Positions 16,214-24,331 of a stretch of 64,000 nucleotides of DNA are shown here, piece after piece (within the stretch, counting starts at the first letter, position 1; every line of letters begins with the position of its first letter). The DNA comes from Neisseria brasiliensis. Its GTDB lineage: Bacteria > Pseudomonadota > Gammaproteobacteria > Burkholderiales > Neisseriaceae. The stretch is from NCBI RefSeq assembly GCF_009671065.1, contig NZ_CP046027.1, forward strand, positions 2,294,001 to 2,358,000, read 5' to 3'. The notes beneath the pieces were generated by a model. The model was not told where the DNA came from. It saw only the letters and a program-made list of their open reading frames with translations, and made no database searches. Both the position numbers and the translations under genes were made by a program.

Positions 16214-16990
16214 ATGTCTTCTCCAAAAGCCTCATTCACCACACGCCTGCGCCGCTTATCGCGCTTGACGGCGTGGCTTTATCAAACTGCTAAAAACCTG
16301 AGCAACATCGATGGCAATAATCCAGAACAACGCAATCAGGCGGTGTTGGCTTTAGGTCAAGGCGCGCTGAATGCTTTGGATGTTGAGCTGGAAATCGGCA
16401 CTCCGCCACAGCAGCAATCGGTAAACGGCACTTTAGTCGTGGCCAACCATGTGTCGTGGCTGGATATTTTTGCCATGAGCGCGGTGTATCCGAGCAGCTT
16501 TATCGCGAAGCAGGAAATCAGCAAATGGCCGGTATTGGGCAAAATGGGCAAAAATGCCGGCACCGTATTTATCAACCGCAATTCCCGTCGCGACATTGAG
16601 CCGATTAACCAAGCGATTGGCGCGGCTTTGCGTTCGGGGCAAAACGTGAGCTTCTTTCCCGAAGCGCGGACGTCTTCAGGCAAAGAAGTTTTGCCTTTTA
16701 AAGCGGCCTTATTCCAATCTGCTATTGATGCCGATGCGCCGATTCAGGTGGTGACTTTGCGCTATTACGACAGCTTGGGGCGGCGCAGTATTGAGCCTTC
16801 TTATGCCGATGTAAACTTGGTGTCATCCTTGTGGCGTATCATTTCCATGAAAAAAATCCGCATTCGCTTGGACTTTGCGCCTTTATACAGGCCGTCTGAA
16901 TATCCGAATAGCGACCGTTATGCGCTAAAGGATATTGCGGAAAATTATGTGCGCCTAAATATTGAAGCAGATAAAAATAGTTTTGAATAA
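16214..16990 (+). CDS. 1-acyl-sn-glycerol-3-phosphate acyltransferase
   Basis: A PlsC-family acyltransferase of about 258 residues that makes phosphatidic acid from lysophosphatidic acid. The NHVSWLD segment is the HX4D catalytic motif, and FPEARTSSG is a variant of the FPEGTRS block. The start is uncertain: an ATG at 16196 adds MEYKKN, while ATG 16214 (MSSPKASF) gives a more typical N-terminus. It follows mutM by about 50 bases with a DUS between them; neisserial genomes usually keep an acyltransferase of the NlaB group here. Confidence 0.85.
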   Translation: MSSPKASFTTRLRRLSRLTAWLYQTAKNLSNIDGNNPEQRNQAVLALGQGALNALDVELEIGTPPQQQSVNGTLVVANHVSWLDIFAMSAVYPSSFIAKQEISKWPVLGKMGKNAGTVFINRNSRRDIEPINQAIGAALRSGQNVSFFPEARTSSGKEVLPFKAALFQSAIDADAPIQVVTLRYYDSLGRRSIEPSYADVNLVSSLWRIISMKKIRIRLDFAPLYRPSEYPNSDRYALKDIAENYVRLNIEADKNSFE

Positions 16991-17040
16991 GCCTTGAAAT
17001 TTTTCAGACGGCCTCTATTTATATTTTTAGAAGCAGTGAT

Positions 17041-17113
17041 ATAATTTATAGTTTAAGATTATTAAGATTATTTGAACTATAAATTATACAAATGAAAGTC
17101 GGTGGGTTAGAAT
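17041..17113 (+). promoter_or_regulatory. Palindromic operator and promoter of the peroxiredoxin gene
   Basis: Perfect 13-bp inverted arms (17041-17053 and 17075-17087) sit 21 bases apart and contain ATAG and CTAT half-site cores. Between them is a tandem 9-bp repeat (AAGATTATT at 17055-17063 and 17064-17072). A candidate -10, TAGAAT, lies at 17108-17113, so the palindrome covers the -35 side as expected for an activator. The gonococcal prx gene is known to belong to the OxyR regulon; binding here is inferred. Confidence 0.5.
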
Positions 17114-17166
17114 GTGCACATTGATTTTCAACACCCTTATTAAACCTAATCTAAAAGGAGCTCAAA

Positions 17167-17904
17167 ATGGCTTTGCAAGATCGTACTGGTCAAAAAGTAC
17201 CTAGCTGTGTATTCCACACTCGCGTTGGCGACGCTTGGAAAGATGTTTCTACCGATGACTTGTTCGCCGGTAAAAAAGTAGTGGTATTCTCATTGCCAGG
17301 CGCATTTACCCCAACTTGTTCATCTTCACACTTGCCACGCTACAACGAATTGGCTAAAGCGTTCAAAGAGAACGGTGTAGATGCTGTATACTGCGTATCT
17401 GTAAACGACACATTCGTAATGAATGCTTGGGCTGCTGAAGAAGAGTCTGACAACATCGTGATGATCCCTGATGGTAACTGCGAATTTACCGAAGGCATGG
17501 GTATGCTGGTTGACAAAAATGATCTGGGCTTCGGCAAACGCTCATGGCGCTACTCTATGCTGGTTAACGACGGCGTAGTAGAAAAAATGTTCATCGAGCC
17601 GGAAGAACCAGGTGATCCATTCAAAGTATCTGACGCTGATACCATGTTGAACTACATCGCTCCAGAGTGGAAATCTCAAGAGTCTATCGCGATCTTCACC
17701 AAACCAGGCTGCCAATTCTGCGCTAAAGCTAAAAAAGCTTTGGAAGACAAAGGCCTGTCTTATGAAGAAATCGTATTGGGTAAAGACGCTACTGTGACTT
17801 CTGTTCGCGCCATTACCGGTAAGATGACTGCTCCTCAAGTATTCGTTGGTGGTAAATACATCGGCGGCAGCGAAGAGCTGGATGCTTACTTGGCGACTGT
17901 TTAA
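17167..17904 (+). CDS. prx: Peroxiredoxin-glutaredoxin fusion (hybrid Prx5/Grx)
   Basis: A 245-residue two-domain thiol peroxidase. Residues 1-165 are a Prx5-type peroxiredoxin with the peroxidatic Cys in PGAFTPTCSSSHLP (about residue 49). Residues 172-245 are a glutaredoxin with the redox pair GCQFC. The fused glutaredoxin lets glutathione reduce the enzyme directly when it removes hydrogen peroxide and organic peroxides. AAAGGAG lies a good distance before the ATG, and common codons dominate, suggesting high expression. It is followed by a dihydrolipoyl dehydrogenase, a pairing known in Neisseria. Confidence 0.96.
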   Translation: MALQDRTGQKVPSCVFHTRVGDAWKDVSTDDLFAGKKVVVFSLPGAFTPTCSSSHLPRYNELAKAFKENGVDAVYCVSVNDTFVMNAWAAEEESDNIVMIPDGNCEFTEGMGMLVDKNDLGFGKRSWRYSMLVNDGVVEKMFIEPEEPGDPFKVSDADTMLNYIAPEWKSQESIAIFTKPGCQFCAKAKKALEDKGLSYEEIVLGKDATVTSVRAITGKMTAPQVFVGGKYIGGSEELDAYLATV

Positions 17905-17936
17905 TCATTCATGATTAATCGCTAAAAAATAAAAAA

Positions 17937-17950
17937 CAGTCTTCGGGCTG
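17937..17950 (+). terminator. UUCG-loop hairpin after prx
   Basis: CAGTC-TTCG-GGCTG forms a 5-bp stem with a UUCG tetraloop, preceded by an A-rich run. Only a weak T tract follows, so termination may be partial. Confidence 0.5.
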
Positions 17951-17954
17951 CTTT

Positions 17955-18017
17955 CCTGAATAATGTTAGAGTTATTCAGGTAATGCCGAACATTGCGCGG
18001 TATTACCTGAGTAACTC
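17955..18017 (+). other. Two overlapping, mutually exclusive hairpins between prx and lpd
   Basis: Hairpin A pairs 17955-17963 with 17972-17980 (9 bp, perfect). Hairpin B pairs 17969-17988 with 17998-18017 (20 positions, two of them G-U wobbles). Bases 17972-17980 take part in both, so only one can form. The rest of the 218-base gap holds a lone DUS and the lpd ribosome site. Confidence 0.6.
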
Positions 18018-18122
18018 TATATTTACAAGGAAATCCGGCTATTATGAAATTTAATCGGGGTTTCTGAAAAAACAATTAGGCCGTCTGAACACGTTTAGGC
18101 TGCACTTATAAAGGACTCGACA

Positions 18123-19529
18123 ATGAAAAAAATTCAAGCAGATGTAGTGGTAATGGGCGGCGGTACTGCCGGTATGGGCGCGTTTCGTAATGCCCGTTTG
18201 CACACAGACAATGTTTACCTGATTGAAAACCATGTCTATGGCACAACCTGCGCACGCGTTGGCTGCATGCCTTCTAAATTATTGATTGCCGCTGCCGAAG
18301 CCCGTCACCATGCCTTGCATACCGATCCATTCGGTATTCATTTGGATAAAGACAGCGTAACGGTTAACGGTGAGGAGGTGATGAGCCGCGTCAAATCTGA
18401 GCGTGACCGTTTTGTCGGCTTTGTGGTGAGCGATGTAGAAGAATGGCCTGCTGATAAACGCATCATGGGCACTGCCAAATTTATCGATGCCAATACCGTG
18501 CAAATTGACGATCACACCGAAATCACAGCCAAAACCATCGTAATTGCGACCGGTTCGCGTCCGGTTGTGTTGCCGCAATGGCAAGCATTGGGCAACAAAG
18601 TCATCATCAACGACGATGTATTCTCATGGGATACACTGCCGAAAAGCGTAGCGGTATTTGGTCCGGGCGTGATTGGTTTGGAATTGGGCCAAGCCTTGCA
18701 TCGTTTGGGTGTGAAAGTTGAAGTGTTCGGTGTGGGTGGTGCGTTGGGCGGCATTTCTGACCCAGTGGTATTGGAAGAAGCCAAAGCCGTATTCGGTGAA
18801 GAAATGACCCTGCATTTGGATGCCAAAACCGAAGCTGCATTGGATGCAGACGGCAATGTCGTGGTGAAATGGGAACAAGATGGCGAAAGCGGTGAATTTA
18901 CTGCCGAATACCTGTTGGCTGCCGTTGGCCGTCGCCCGAACGTGGACAATATCGGCTTGGAAAACTTGGATATCAAATTGGACGACCGCGGTGTACCGAC
19001 TGCCGATCCGCTGACCATGCAAACCAGCATTCCAAATATCTTCATCGCCGGTGACGCATCGAACCAATTACCATTGTTGCACGAAGCTTCAGACCAAGGC
19101 AAAATCGCCGGTGACAATGCTGGCCGCTGCCCAAATCTGGAACAAGGCTTGCGCCGCAGCACCATCGGTGTCGTGTTCACCACGCCGCAAATCGCTTCGA
19201 TTGGTTTGAAATATGCACAGGTTTCTGCCAAATACTCAGAAGACCAATTTGTCAGCGGTGAAGTATCGTTTAAAAACCAAGGTCGCAGCCGTGTGATGCT
19301 GGTGAACAAAGGCCATATGCGTGTTTACGCCGAGCAAGGCACCGGCTTATTCTTGGGTGCAGAAATCTTTGGTCCGGCTGCCGAACACTTAGCGCATCTG
19401 TTGGCTTGGGCGCATCAAATGAAAATGACCATTCCGCAAATGTTGGATATGCCTTTCTATCATCCGGTGATTGAAGAAGGCTTGCGCACCGCATTGCGCG
19501 ATGTGAATGCCAAATTGAAATTGGCTTAA
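18123..19529 (+). CDS. Dihydrolipoyl dehydrogenase-like flavoprotein
   Basis: A 468-residue FAD-dependent disulfide oxidoreductase. It shows the FAD-binding GGGTAGMG at the N-terminus, the redox-active pair Cys43/Cys48 in TTCARVGCMPSK, the NAD-binding segment GPGVIGLELGQALHRLG, AGDASNQLPLLHEA, and the C-terminal His-Glu pair in HPVIEEGL. There is no lipoyl domain and no dehydrogenase complex gene nearby. Its place directly after the peroxiredoxin-glutaredoxin gene suggests a redox-defence role, perhaps in the reductant supply; that is inference. An NAD-linked Lpd family fits better than glutathione reductase. Confidence 0.88.
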   Translation: MKKIQADVVVMGGGTAGMGAFRNARLHTDNVYLIENHVYGTTCARVGCMPSKLLIAAAEARHHALHTDPFGIHLDKDSVTVNGEEVMSRVKSERDRFVGFVVSDVEEWPADKRIMGTAKFIDANTVQIDDHTEITAKTIVIATGSRPVVLPQWQALGNKVIINDDVFSWDTLPKSVAVFGPGVIGLELGQALHRLGVKVEVFGVGGALGGISDPVVLEEAKAVFGEEMTLHLDAKTEAALDADGNVVVKWEQDGESGEFTAEYLLAAVGRRPNVDNIGLENLDIKLDDRGVPTADPLTMQTSIPNIFIAGDASNQLPLLHEASDQGKIAGDNAGRCPNLEQGLRRSTIGVVFTTPQIASIGLKYAQVSAKYSEDQFVSGEVSFKNQGRSRVMLVNKGHMRVYAEQGTGLFLGAEIFGPAAEHLAHLLAWAHQMKMTIPQMLDMPFYHPVIEEGLRTALRDVNAKLKLA

Positions 19530-19546
19530 ATTTAAAACTGACTCAA

Positions 19547-19575
19547 AGGCCGTCTGAATCTTTCAGACGGCTTTT
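19547..19575 (+). terminator. DUS hairpin with T tract after lpd
   Basis: AGGCCGTCTGAA at 19547-19558 pairs with TTCAGACGGC at 19562-19571, followed by a run of seven T. A good intrinsic terminator. Confidence 0.8.
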
Positions 19576-19675
19576 TTTATTTGATTAAAATTAAATAAAA
19601 TAATGGCCGTCTGAAAATAATATCGTGTAGAATCATTTCAAATCGTTTCATAAACTATTTCAAGGATAAAAAAAC

Positions 19676-20044
19676 ATGAAAAAATTCCTGTTATTAATCG
19701 TTGCTGCTGCTCTGATTGCCCCTTTGTCTGCACAGGCTATGGGCACGAAGCCGACTGAGGAAGCAGCCGCCTCACAACCTGCCAAAGCAAAAGGCGTATG
19801 GATTGATGTGCGTACACCGGAAGAATTTTCTCAAGGTCATTTGCGCAATGCGGTCAATATTCCGGCAAATGAAATTACCACCAAAATCAAACAAGTCAGC
19901 CCGGATAAAAATGCGCCGATTAACCTTTATTGCCGCAGCGGCCGCCGTGCCGAAGCCGCTTTAGAAGCCTTGAAAAAAGAAGGTTACACCAATGTAACCA
20001 ATCATGGCGGCTATGAAGATTTATTGAAAAAAGGTTTGAAATAA
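19676..20044 (+). CDS. Periplasmic rhodanese-like protein
   Basis: A 122-residue single-domain rhodanese with a signal peptide of about 22 residues (ending LSAQA). The domain runs from VWIDVRTPEEFSQGH to the C-terminus. The active-site loop is CRSGRR, with an intact catalytic cysteine that carries the persulfide. Rhodanese domains of this PspE-like type move sulfane sulfur; the natural acceptor is unknown. It has its own DUS terminator and is probably monocistronic. Confidence 0.85.
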   Translation: MKKFLLLIVAAALIAPLSAQAMGTKPTEEAAASQPAKAKGVWIDVRTPEEFSQGHLRNAVNIPANEITTKIKQVSPDKNAPINLYCRSGRRAEAALEALKKEGYTNVTNHGGYEDLLKKGLK

Positions 20045-20050
20045 TCATTG

Positions 20051-20084
20051 AGGCCGTCTGAAATAAAATATGTTCAGACGGCCT
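20051..20084 (+). terminator. DUS inverted pair
   Basis: Inverted DUS copies 20051-20062 and 20073-20084, six bases after the rhodanese stop. Confidence 0.7.
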
Positions 20085-20114
20085 TGATTTTAAAAACATA
20101 AAAAAGGAGATTTT

Positions 20115-20612
20115 ATGAAAGCGTTAAAAACTTTAGCTGTTGCAGTATTTGCTACCACAGTAATTGCTGCTTGTTCTACCTCAACCAGTAACCCCATCCC
20201 GATCATGCGACCAGGAAAGCAGATGAACCAAACGCATTCAGTTGACAGCCGATACACTTTCGATGAAACGGTTAACCGCCTGCAAAACGCAGTCAAAGAA
20301 AAAGGCATGAATGTGTTTGCCGTGATTGATCATCAAGCGGCGGCCAAAGAGAGTGGCTTGGATATGCAACCGGCAAAAGTGATTGTGTTCGGCACACCGA
20401 AAGCCGGCACGCCTTTGATGGTGAAAGATCCTGAATTTGCCTTGCAATTACCGTTGCGCGTATTGGTAACGGAAGCCGACGGGCGCGTGAAAGTGGTGTT
20501 CAACGACACGCGCGCGCTGATTGCGGGCAGCAAAATTGACTATGCTGAAGTAGAAAATGCGTTGGCCAATGCGGAGAAACTGATTCGCAAAGTGGCGATT
20601 ATCAATAAGTGA
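20115..20612 (+). CDS. DUF302 lipoprotein
   Basis: A 165-residue protein with a lipoprotein signal (VIAAC, Cys at about residue 20), so it is probably anchored to a membrane facing the periplasm. The remainder matches the DUF302 fold: TFDETVNRLQNAVKEKGMNVFAVIDH, then a VIVFGTPKAGTPL segment and a C-terminal helix. DUF302 proteins have no settled function; some sit near sulfur or metal genes. The preceding rhodanese is a loose hint of a shared sulfur role, but a DUS hairpin separates them. Confidence 0.8.
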   Translation: MKALKTLAVAVFATTVIAACSTSTSNPIPIMRPGKQMNQTHSVDSRYTFDETVNRLQNAVKEKGMNVFAVIDHQAAAKESGLDMQPAKVIVFGTPKAGTPLMVKDPEFALQLPLRVLVTEADGRVKVVFNDTRALIAGSKIDYAEVENALANAEKLIRKVAIINK

Positions 20613-20639
20613 GGCCGTCTGAAACGTTTCAGACGGCCT
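20612..20639. terminator. DUS inverted pair between convergent genes
   Basis: Inverted DUS copies at 20612-20623 and 20628-20639. The first overlaps the DUF302 stop codon; radA ends 13 bases further on the other strand, so it probably serves both genes. Confidence 0.75.
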
Positions 20640-20651
20640 TTGCAATATGAT

Positions 20652-22031
20652 TTAATCTTGTGCATTACGGCAGACATCAATTGCTTCCTGCAAGCTGCCC
20701 ACGCCGAAAATCTCCAAATTCGGAAATTCTTTCACATTGCGCGGCATATTGGCTTTCGGCACGATGGCGCGTTTGAAGCCGAGTTTTTCCGCTTCTTTTA
20801 AGCGTTCCTGACCGCGGGCAACAGGGCGTACTTCGCCGCTCAAACCGATTTCCCCAAAGGAGACCATTTTTTCCGGCAAAGGGCGGTTGCGGAAGCTGGA
20901 AAGCATGGCAAGGATGACGGCTAAGTCGGCTGCGGGCTCGCTGATTTTCACGCCGCCGACGGCGTTGAGAAACACATCTTGATCAAAGCAGGCGATGCCG
21001 CCGTGGCGGTTTAACACAGCCAGCAGCATGGACAGGCGGTTTTGTTCAAGGCCGACGGTGAGGCGTTTGGGTGTAAAACCGTGGGCATCATCAACCAAGG
21101 CTTGGATTTCCACCAATAAAGGCCGTGAGCCTTCCTGCGTCACCAATACACACGAACCCGGCACATCGTCGCGATAGCTCGCTAAAAAAATCGCCGATGG
21201 GTTCGACACACCTTTCAAACCTGTTTCCGTCATCGCAAATACACCCAACTCATTGGCGGCACCGAAGCGGTTTTTAATCGCGCGTATCATGCGGTAATTG
21301 GAATGCTGGTCGCCCTCAAAATACAGTACCGTATCCACCATATGCTCCAACACGCGCGGGCCGGCAATCGCGCCGTCTTTGGTGACGTGGCCGACCAAAA
21401 TCATGGCGATACCCATTTGCTTGGCCATACGCGTCAGTTGTGCCGCACATTCGCGCACTTGCGACACGGAGCCGGGTGCGGACGTGATTTGGTCGGAATA
21501 CATGGTTTGAATCGAGTCGATGACCACCACTTCCGGTTCGTGTTGTTTTAAGGCCGTCTGAATCGCTTCCATGCGGATTTCAGCCAACAGATTCACGCCA
21601 TCAGTCGGCAAATCCAAACGCTGCGCGCGCAAGGCGACCTGTTGCGCCGATTCCTCGCCTGAAACATACAAAACTTTGCGCGTTTGCGCCATTTTGGCGA
21701 TGGTTTGTAACAACAGGGTCGATTTGCCGATGCCCGGATCGCCGCCCAACAAAATCACCGCGCCATCAACCAAACCGCCGCCCAATACGCGGTCGAGTTC
21801 GCCCATACCGGTCGGGTTGCGCGGCACTTCGGTGGCGGTCACGGCAGATAAAGATTGCACGCTCGAAGTATCCGCCGCCCACGATTGGAAACGCGCGTTT
21901 TTCGGTTCGGGCGCGGCCAAGCTTTCCTGCAAAGTATTCCATTCGCCGCAATGCGGGCATTTGCCTTGCCATTTGGGCGATGTGCCGCCGCATTCGGTGC
22001 ATTGGTAAACGGTTTTCGGTGCTTTTGCCAT
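20652..22031 (-). CDS. radA: DNA repair protein RadA (branch migration helicase)
   Basis: A 459-residue RadA/Sms. N-terminal zinc finger CTECGG...CPHCGEW, Walker A GGDPGIGKST, the RadA-specific KNRFG motif, and a C-terminal Lon-like domain (VGGVKISEPAADLAV, GEIGLSGEVRPV). It drives branch migration in recombination and assists natural transformation in some species, a relevant role in a competent genus. The start at 22031 (MAKAPKTVYQC) is chosen because the zinc finger must be near the N-terminus; 18 in-frame upstream codons look spurious. One DUS lies within the gene. Confidence 0.96.
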   Translation of the reverse strand: MAKAPKTVYQCTECGGTSPKWQGKCPHCGEWNTLQESLAAPEPKNARFQSWAADTSSVQSLSAVTATEVPRNPTGMGELDRVLGGGLVDGAVILLGGDPGIGKSTLLLQTIAKMAQTRKVLYVSGEESAQQVALRAQRLDLPTDGVNLLAEIRMEAIQTALKQHEPEVVVIDSIQTMYSDQITSAPGSVSQVRECAAQLTRMAKQMGIAMILVGHVTKDGAIAGPRVLEHMVDTVLYFEGDQHSNYRMIRAIKNRFGAANELGVFAMTETGLKGVSNPSAIFLASYRDDVPGSCVLVTQEGSRPLLVEIQALVDDAHGFTPKRLTVGLEQNRLSMLLAVLNRHGGIACFDQDVFLNAVGGVKISEPAADLAVILAMLSSFRNRPLPEKMVSFGEIGLSGEVRPVARGQERLKEAEKLGFKRAIVPKANMPRNVKEFPNLEIFGVGSLQEAIDVCRNAQD

Positions 22032-22321
22032 GACGGATTCCGTAAAATAAGGGATGAAGCCGTTATTATACGCATGCCGCTTCATGCCGTCTGAAACTTT
22101 TCAGACGGTATGGACTAAGGTTTTTCAACAAGGTGTTGTATTTTTGTTTGTGTTTATACCGCATTCAGACGGCCTTGGATCGTGCTTTTATTCGCCAAAT
22201 CATTGCTTTTCACAATGATACCGTCAAAATTTTTGATAACGATTGTCGCCCGATAAAGATTGTGATATAAATTAGTAAATAAACTCTAAACTCTAAAACA
22301 CATCATCTAAAAAGAGGTTGT

Positions 22322-23749
22322 ATGGCATCTGCAGAATCTACATTGCAGCCGGTAAACATGGATACGGCTGCTTTTTTGCGACATATCGAAGAGACTTTTG
22401 CGCGTGTATTTGGCGCAGGATTAAGCTTGATGCAATATCTGCCGGAAGACAAATGGCTGGAATTGAAAAATGCCGGTTTGCTGCTGCCGTTTTTGGATGA
22501 AAAACACGGCGGCCGCAAAAACAGCCAGTTTGAAATTCAAGAAGTATTGCGTTTGGCCGGCCATTACGGCGTGCCCGTAACTTTGCGTACCGGTATTGAA
22601 GGTGCGCTGGTATTGCAGCCGTTGCAAGAATTCGGCAGCGAGTCGCAAATCAAGCTCGGTTTGGACTTGATTTTCAAAGGCGAGGGCGGTGGCTTGGGTG
22701 TTACCGAGCCGGAAACTTCAGGTGCAGCCATCGCGCGTGAAATGCAGTCGTTTTACGAGTATGTTGATGACGAAACCGTTTACGTGAAAGCGGCGAAATA
22801 TTGGCAGGGCAATTCTCAAAGCGATTTTCTGCTGGTGGCGGCCAAAGAGCGCAAAAACGGCAAATTGTCTAAAGTCATCAATTTATTATTGGTGCCGAGA
22901 GAATACATCCGCTGCGAAGTATTGAAATCGGAAGGTTTGCGCGCGGTGCGTTACGCGATCAACCGCATTGACGGCAATATTCCGGCCAATTTGGTGATGA
23001 AATTGTCGGATAGCGATGCCGCCAGCTTGCGTGCGTTCCAAAACATTTTCATCCGCAGCCGCCTGCAATTGGTCGGTATGACGCACGGCATCATGGAATA
23101 CATTGTCGCCAACACGCAAAAATACGTGCGTAACGACATTAAATTCGTCGAATTCGAGCGCCGTGAAATCGAGCGCCGCTATGAAGTGTCGCAAGTGTTG
23201 TACGATTTCACTTGCAACCGCGTGTCACCGGATCAGCCGGTTAGCCATCAGGTGATGGAAGCCAATATTATCAAGACCTTGGCGACCGAATACACTTACG
23301 ATGCCGCGCAAAAGCTGCAAAAATTACTCGGTGCCAAAGGCTTTGAAAGCGGCCATGTGGCCAGCAATATTGCCATCGACTTCCGCCCGTTCACCATTTT
23401 TGAAGGGCCGAACGACATGCTGTATGCCGAGATTTACGATGCGTTCAACCGCGCTACGGCCGAAGAAAAAGAAGCCGGCATCAAGCTCGACAAAGAGCAA
23501 ACCCTGCTGCAACGTTTCAACAGCGACAAGCGCATGACGGCCGTGAAGCTGGATAAACGCAGCCTGCCGCAAGACATCACCGATTTCTTGGCATCTTATA
23601 AAATCGCCGAAGCATGCGCCTTGAAGAAAGTGTTTATCGGCAAAGTGGTGGCGAAATTGTTTGTGTTCATTCAAACCGAATCTGATACCGCTGCTGAATT
23701 CTTGCTGAAAAATATCCGCAAAGATATTTTGGATTGTGAATATTGTTGA
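22322..23749 (+). CDS. Divergent acyl-CoA dehydrogenase-like protein
   Basis: A 475-residue protein with the acyl-CoA dehydrogenase layout: N-terminal helical domain (GLLLPFLDEKHGG), middle domain with GGLGVTEPETSGAA (FAD-binding TEP motif), and C-terminal helices ending in FEGPNDMLYAEIYD, like the YEGTSE/N segment of the family. No electron-transfer flavoprotein or other beta-oxidation gene is nearby, and substrate and physiological role are unclear. It starts at ATG 22322 after AAAGAGG. The leader contains a tandem AAACTCT repeat near 22280-22294. Confidence 0.75.
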   Translation: MASAESTLQPVNMDTAAFLRHIEETFARVFGAGLSLMQYLPEDKWLELKNAGLLLPFLDEKHGGRKNSQFEIQEVLRLAGHYGVPVTLRTGIEGALVLQPLQEFGSESQIKLGLDLIFKGEGGGLGVTEPETSGAAIAREMQSFYEYVDDETVYVKAAKYWQGNSQSDFLLVAAKERKNGKLSKVINLLLVPREYIRCEVLKSEGLRAVRYAINRIDGNIPANLVMKLSDSDAASLRAFQNIFIRSRLQLVGMTHGIMEYIVANTQKYVRNDIKFVEFERREIERRYEVSQVLYDFTCNRVSPDQPVSHQVMEANIIKTLATEYTYDAAQKLQKLLGAKGFESGHVASNIAIDFRPFTIFEGPNDMLYAEIYDAFNRATAEEKEAGIKLDKEQTLLQRFNSDKRMTAVKLDKRSLPQDITDFLASYKIAEACALKKVFIGKVVAKLFVFIQTESDTAAEFLLKNIRKDILDCEYC

Positions 23750-23775
23750 TGAGATAGGCCATCTGAAACAGCGGC

Positions 23776-23923
23776 CTGAGACCTTTGCAAAATCCCCATC
23801 TTTGGCACATTTCTTCGTTATGCGCTGCTCGAAAGCTTGCCTATCTTTATGATATGTCTTCGCTTTCTGCGCTGCTCTCACTTCGAACTGTACTCAAATC
23901 TGGGGATTTTGCAAAGGTCTCAG
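23776..23923. mobile_element. MITE-like element, copy 1
   Basis: A 146-148 bp element with perfect 22-bp terminal inverted repeats (23777-23798 and 23901-23922) starting TGAGACCTTTGCAAAATCCC. It has no coding capacity. The ends resemble those of IS5-type elements of Neisseria (IS1106 group), from memory. A second copy is at 31057-31203. It lies between the acyl-CoA dehydrogenase-like gene and the small peptide gene at 24004. Confidence 0.8.
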
Positions 23924-24003
23924 TTTTTTGCGCTTTATCAAAAGATGAATATAAAAGTCATGTTATGATGACCGAACTTTAACCCTAAAGCGAGAGTGAA
24001 GCC

Positions 24004-24150
24004 ATGAGCGAAGAAAACAAAATCAAAGTCAACGATTTGCCGAATCAAGAAGCCGAAACCAAAGAAGAAGTGGAATTGCCGGTTTTAGATAATCAAGAAA
24101 AACGTGGCGGCCACAGTGAAGGCGGTTGCTGCGGTGCGTGCGGCGGTTGA
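24004..24150 (+). CDS. Small acidic peptide with Cys/Gly-rich tail
   Basis: A 48-residue peptide. The first ~34 residues are acidic and hydrophilic (SEENKIKVNDLPNQEAE, then EEVELPVLDNQEK), followed by RGGHSEGGCCGACGG at the very end. Three cysteines among glycines after a charged, leader-like region suggest either a metal-binding tail or a ribosomally made peptide substrate; no modifying enzyme or exporter lies next to it. A GAGAG stretch lies about nine bases before the ATG, and a DUS hairpin follows 14 bases after the stop, supporting a real transcription unit. Function unknown. Confidence 0.7.
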   Translation: MSEENKIKVNDLPNQEAETKEEVELPVLDNQEKRGGHSEGGCCGACGG

Positions 24151-24163
24151 TTGATTATTTCTT

Positions 24164-24196
24164 AGGCCGTCTGAAAACGTGGTTTTCAGACGGCCT
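24164..24196 (+). terminator. DUS inverted pair after the small peptide gene
   Basis: Inverted DUS copies 24164-24175 and 24185-24196 followed by a short T tract. Confidence 0.75.
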
Positions 24197-24331
24197 TTTC
24201 GTTTTTTAACGTTTTAATCTGCCGAATATTGTATTAAGTAAGTTCAATTTATCCTTCTATCAGAATATGATACAGTTTATCCCAATATAACAAGAGACCG
24301 TGCCGATTGGGTATGGCAAAAGGAAAGAGCT

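Noticed and set aside
18512..19309. A 265-codon minus-strand frame opposite the dihydrolipoyl dehydrogenase gene
   Set aside because: The sense strand encodes a complete flavoprotein with all motifs; the antisense product has no recognisable domain.
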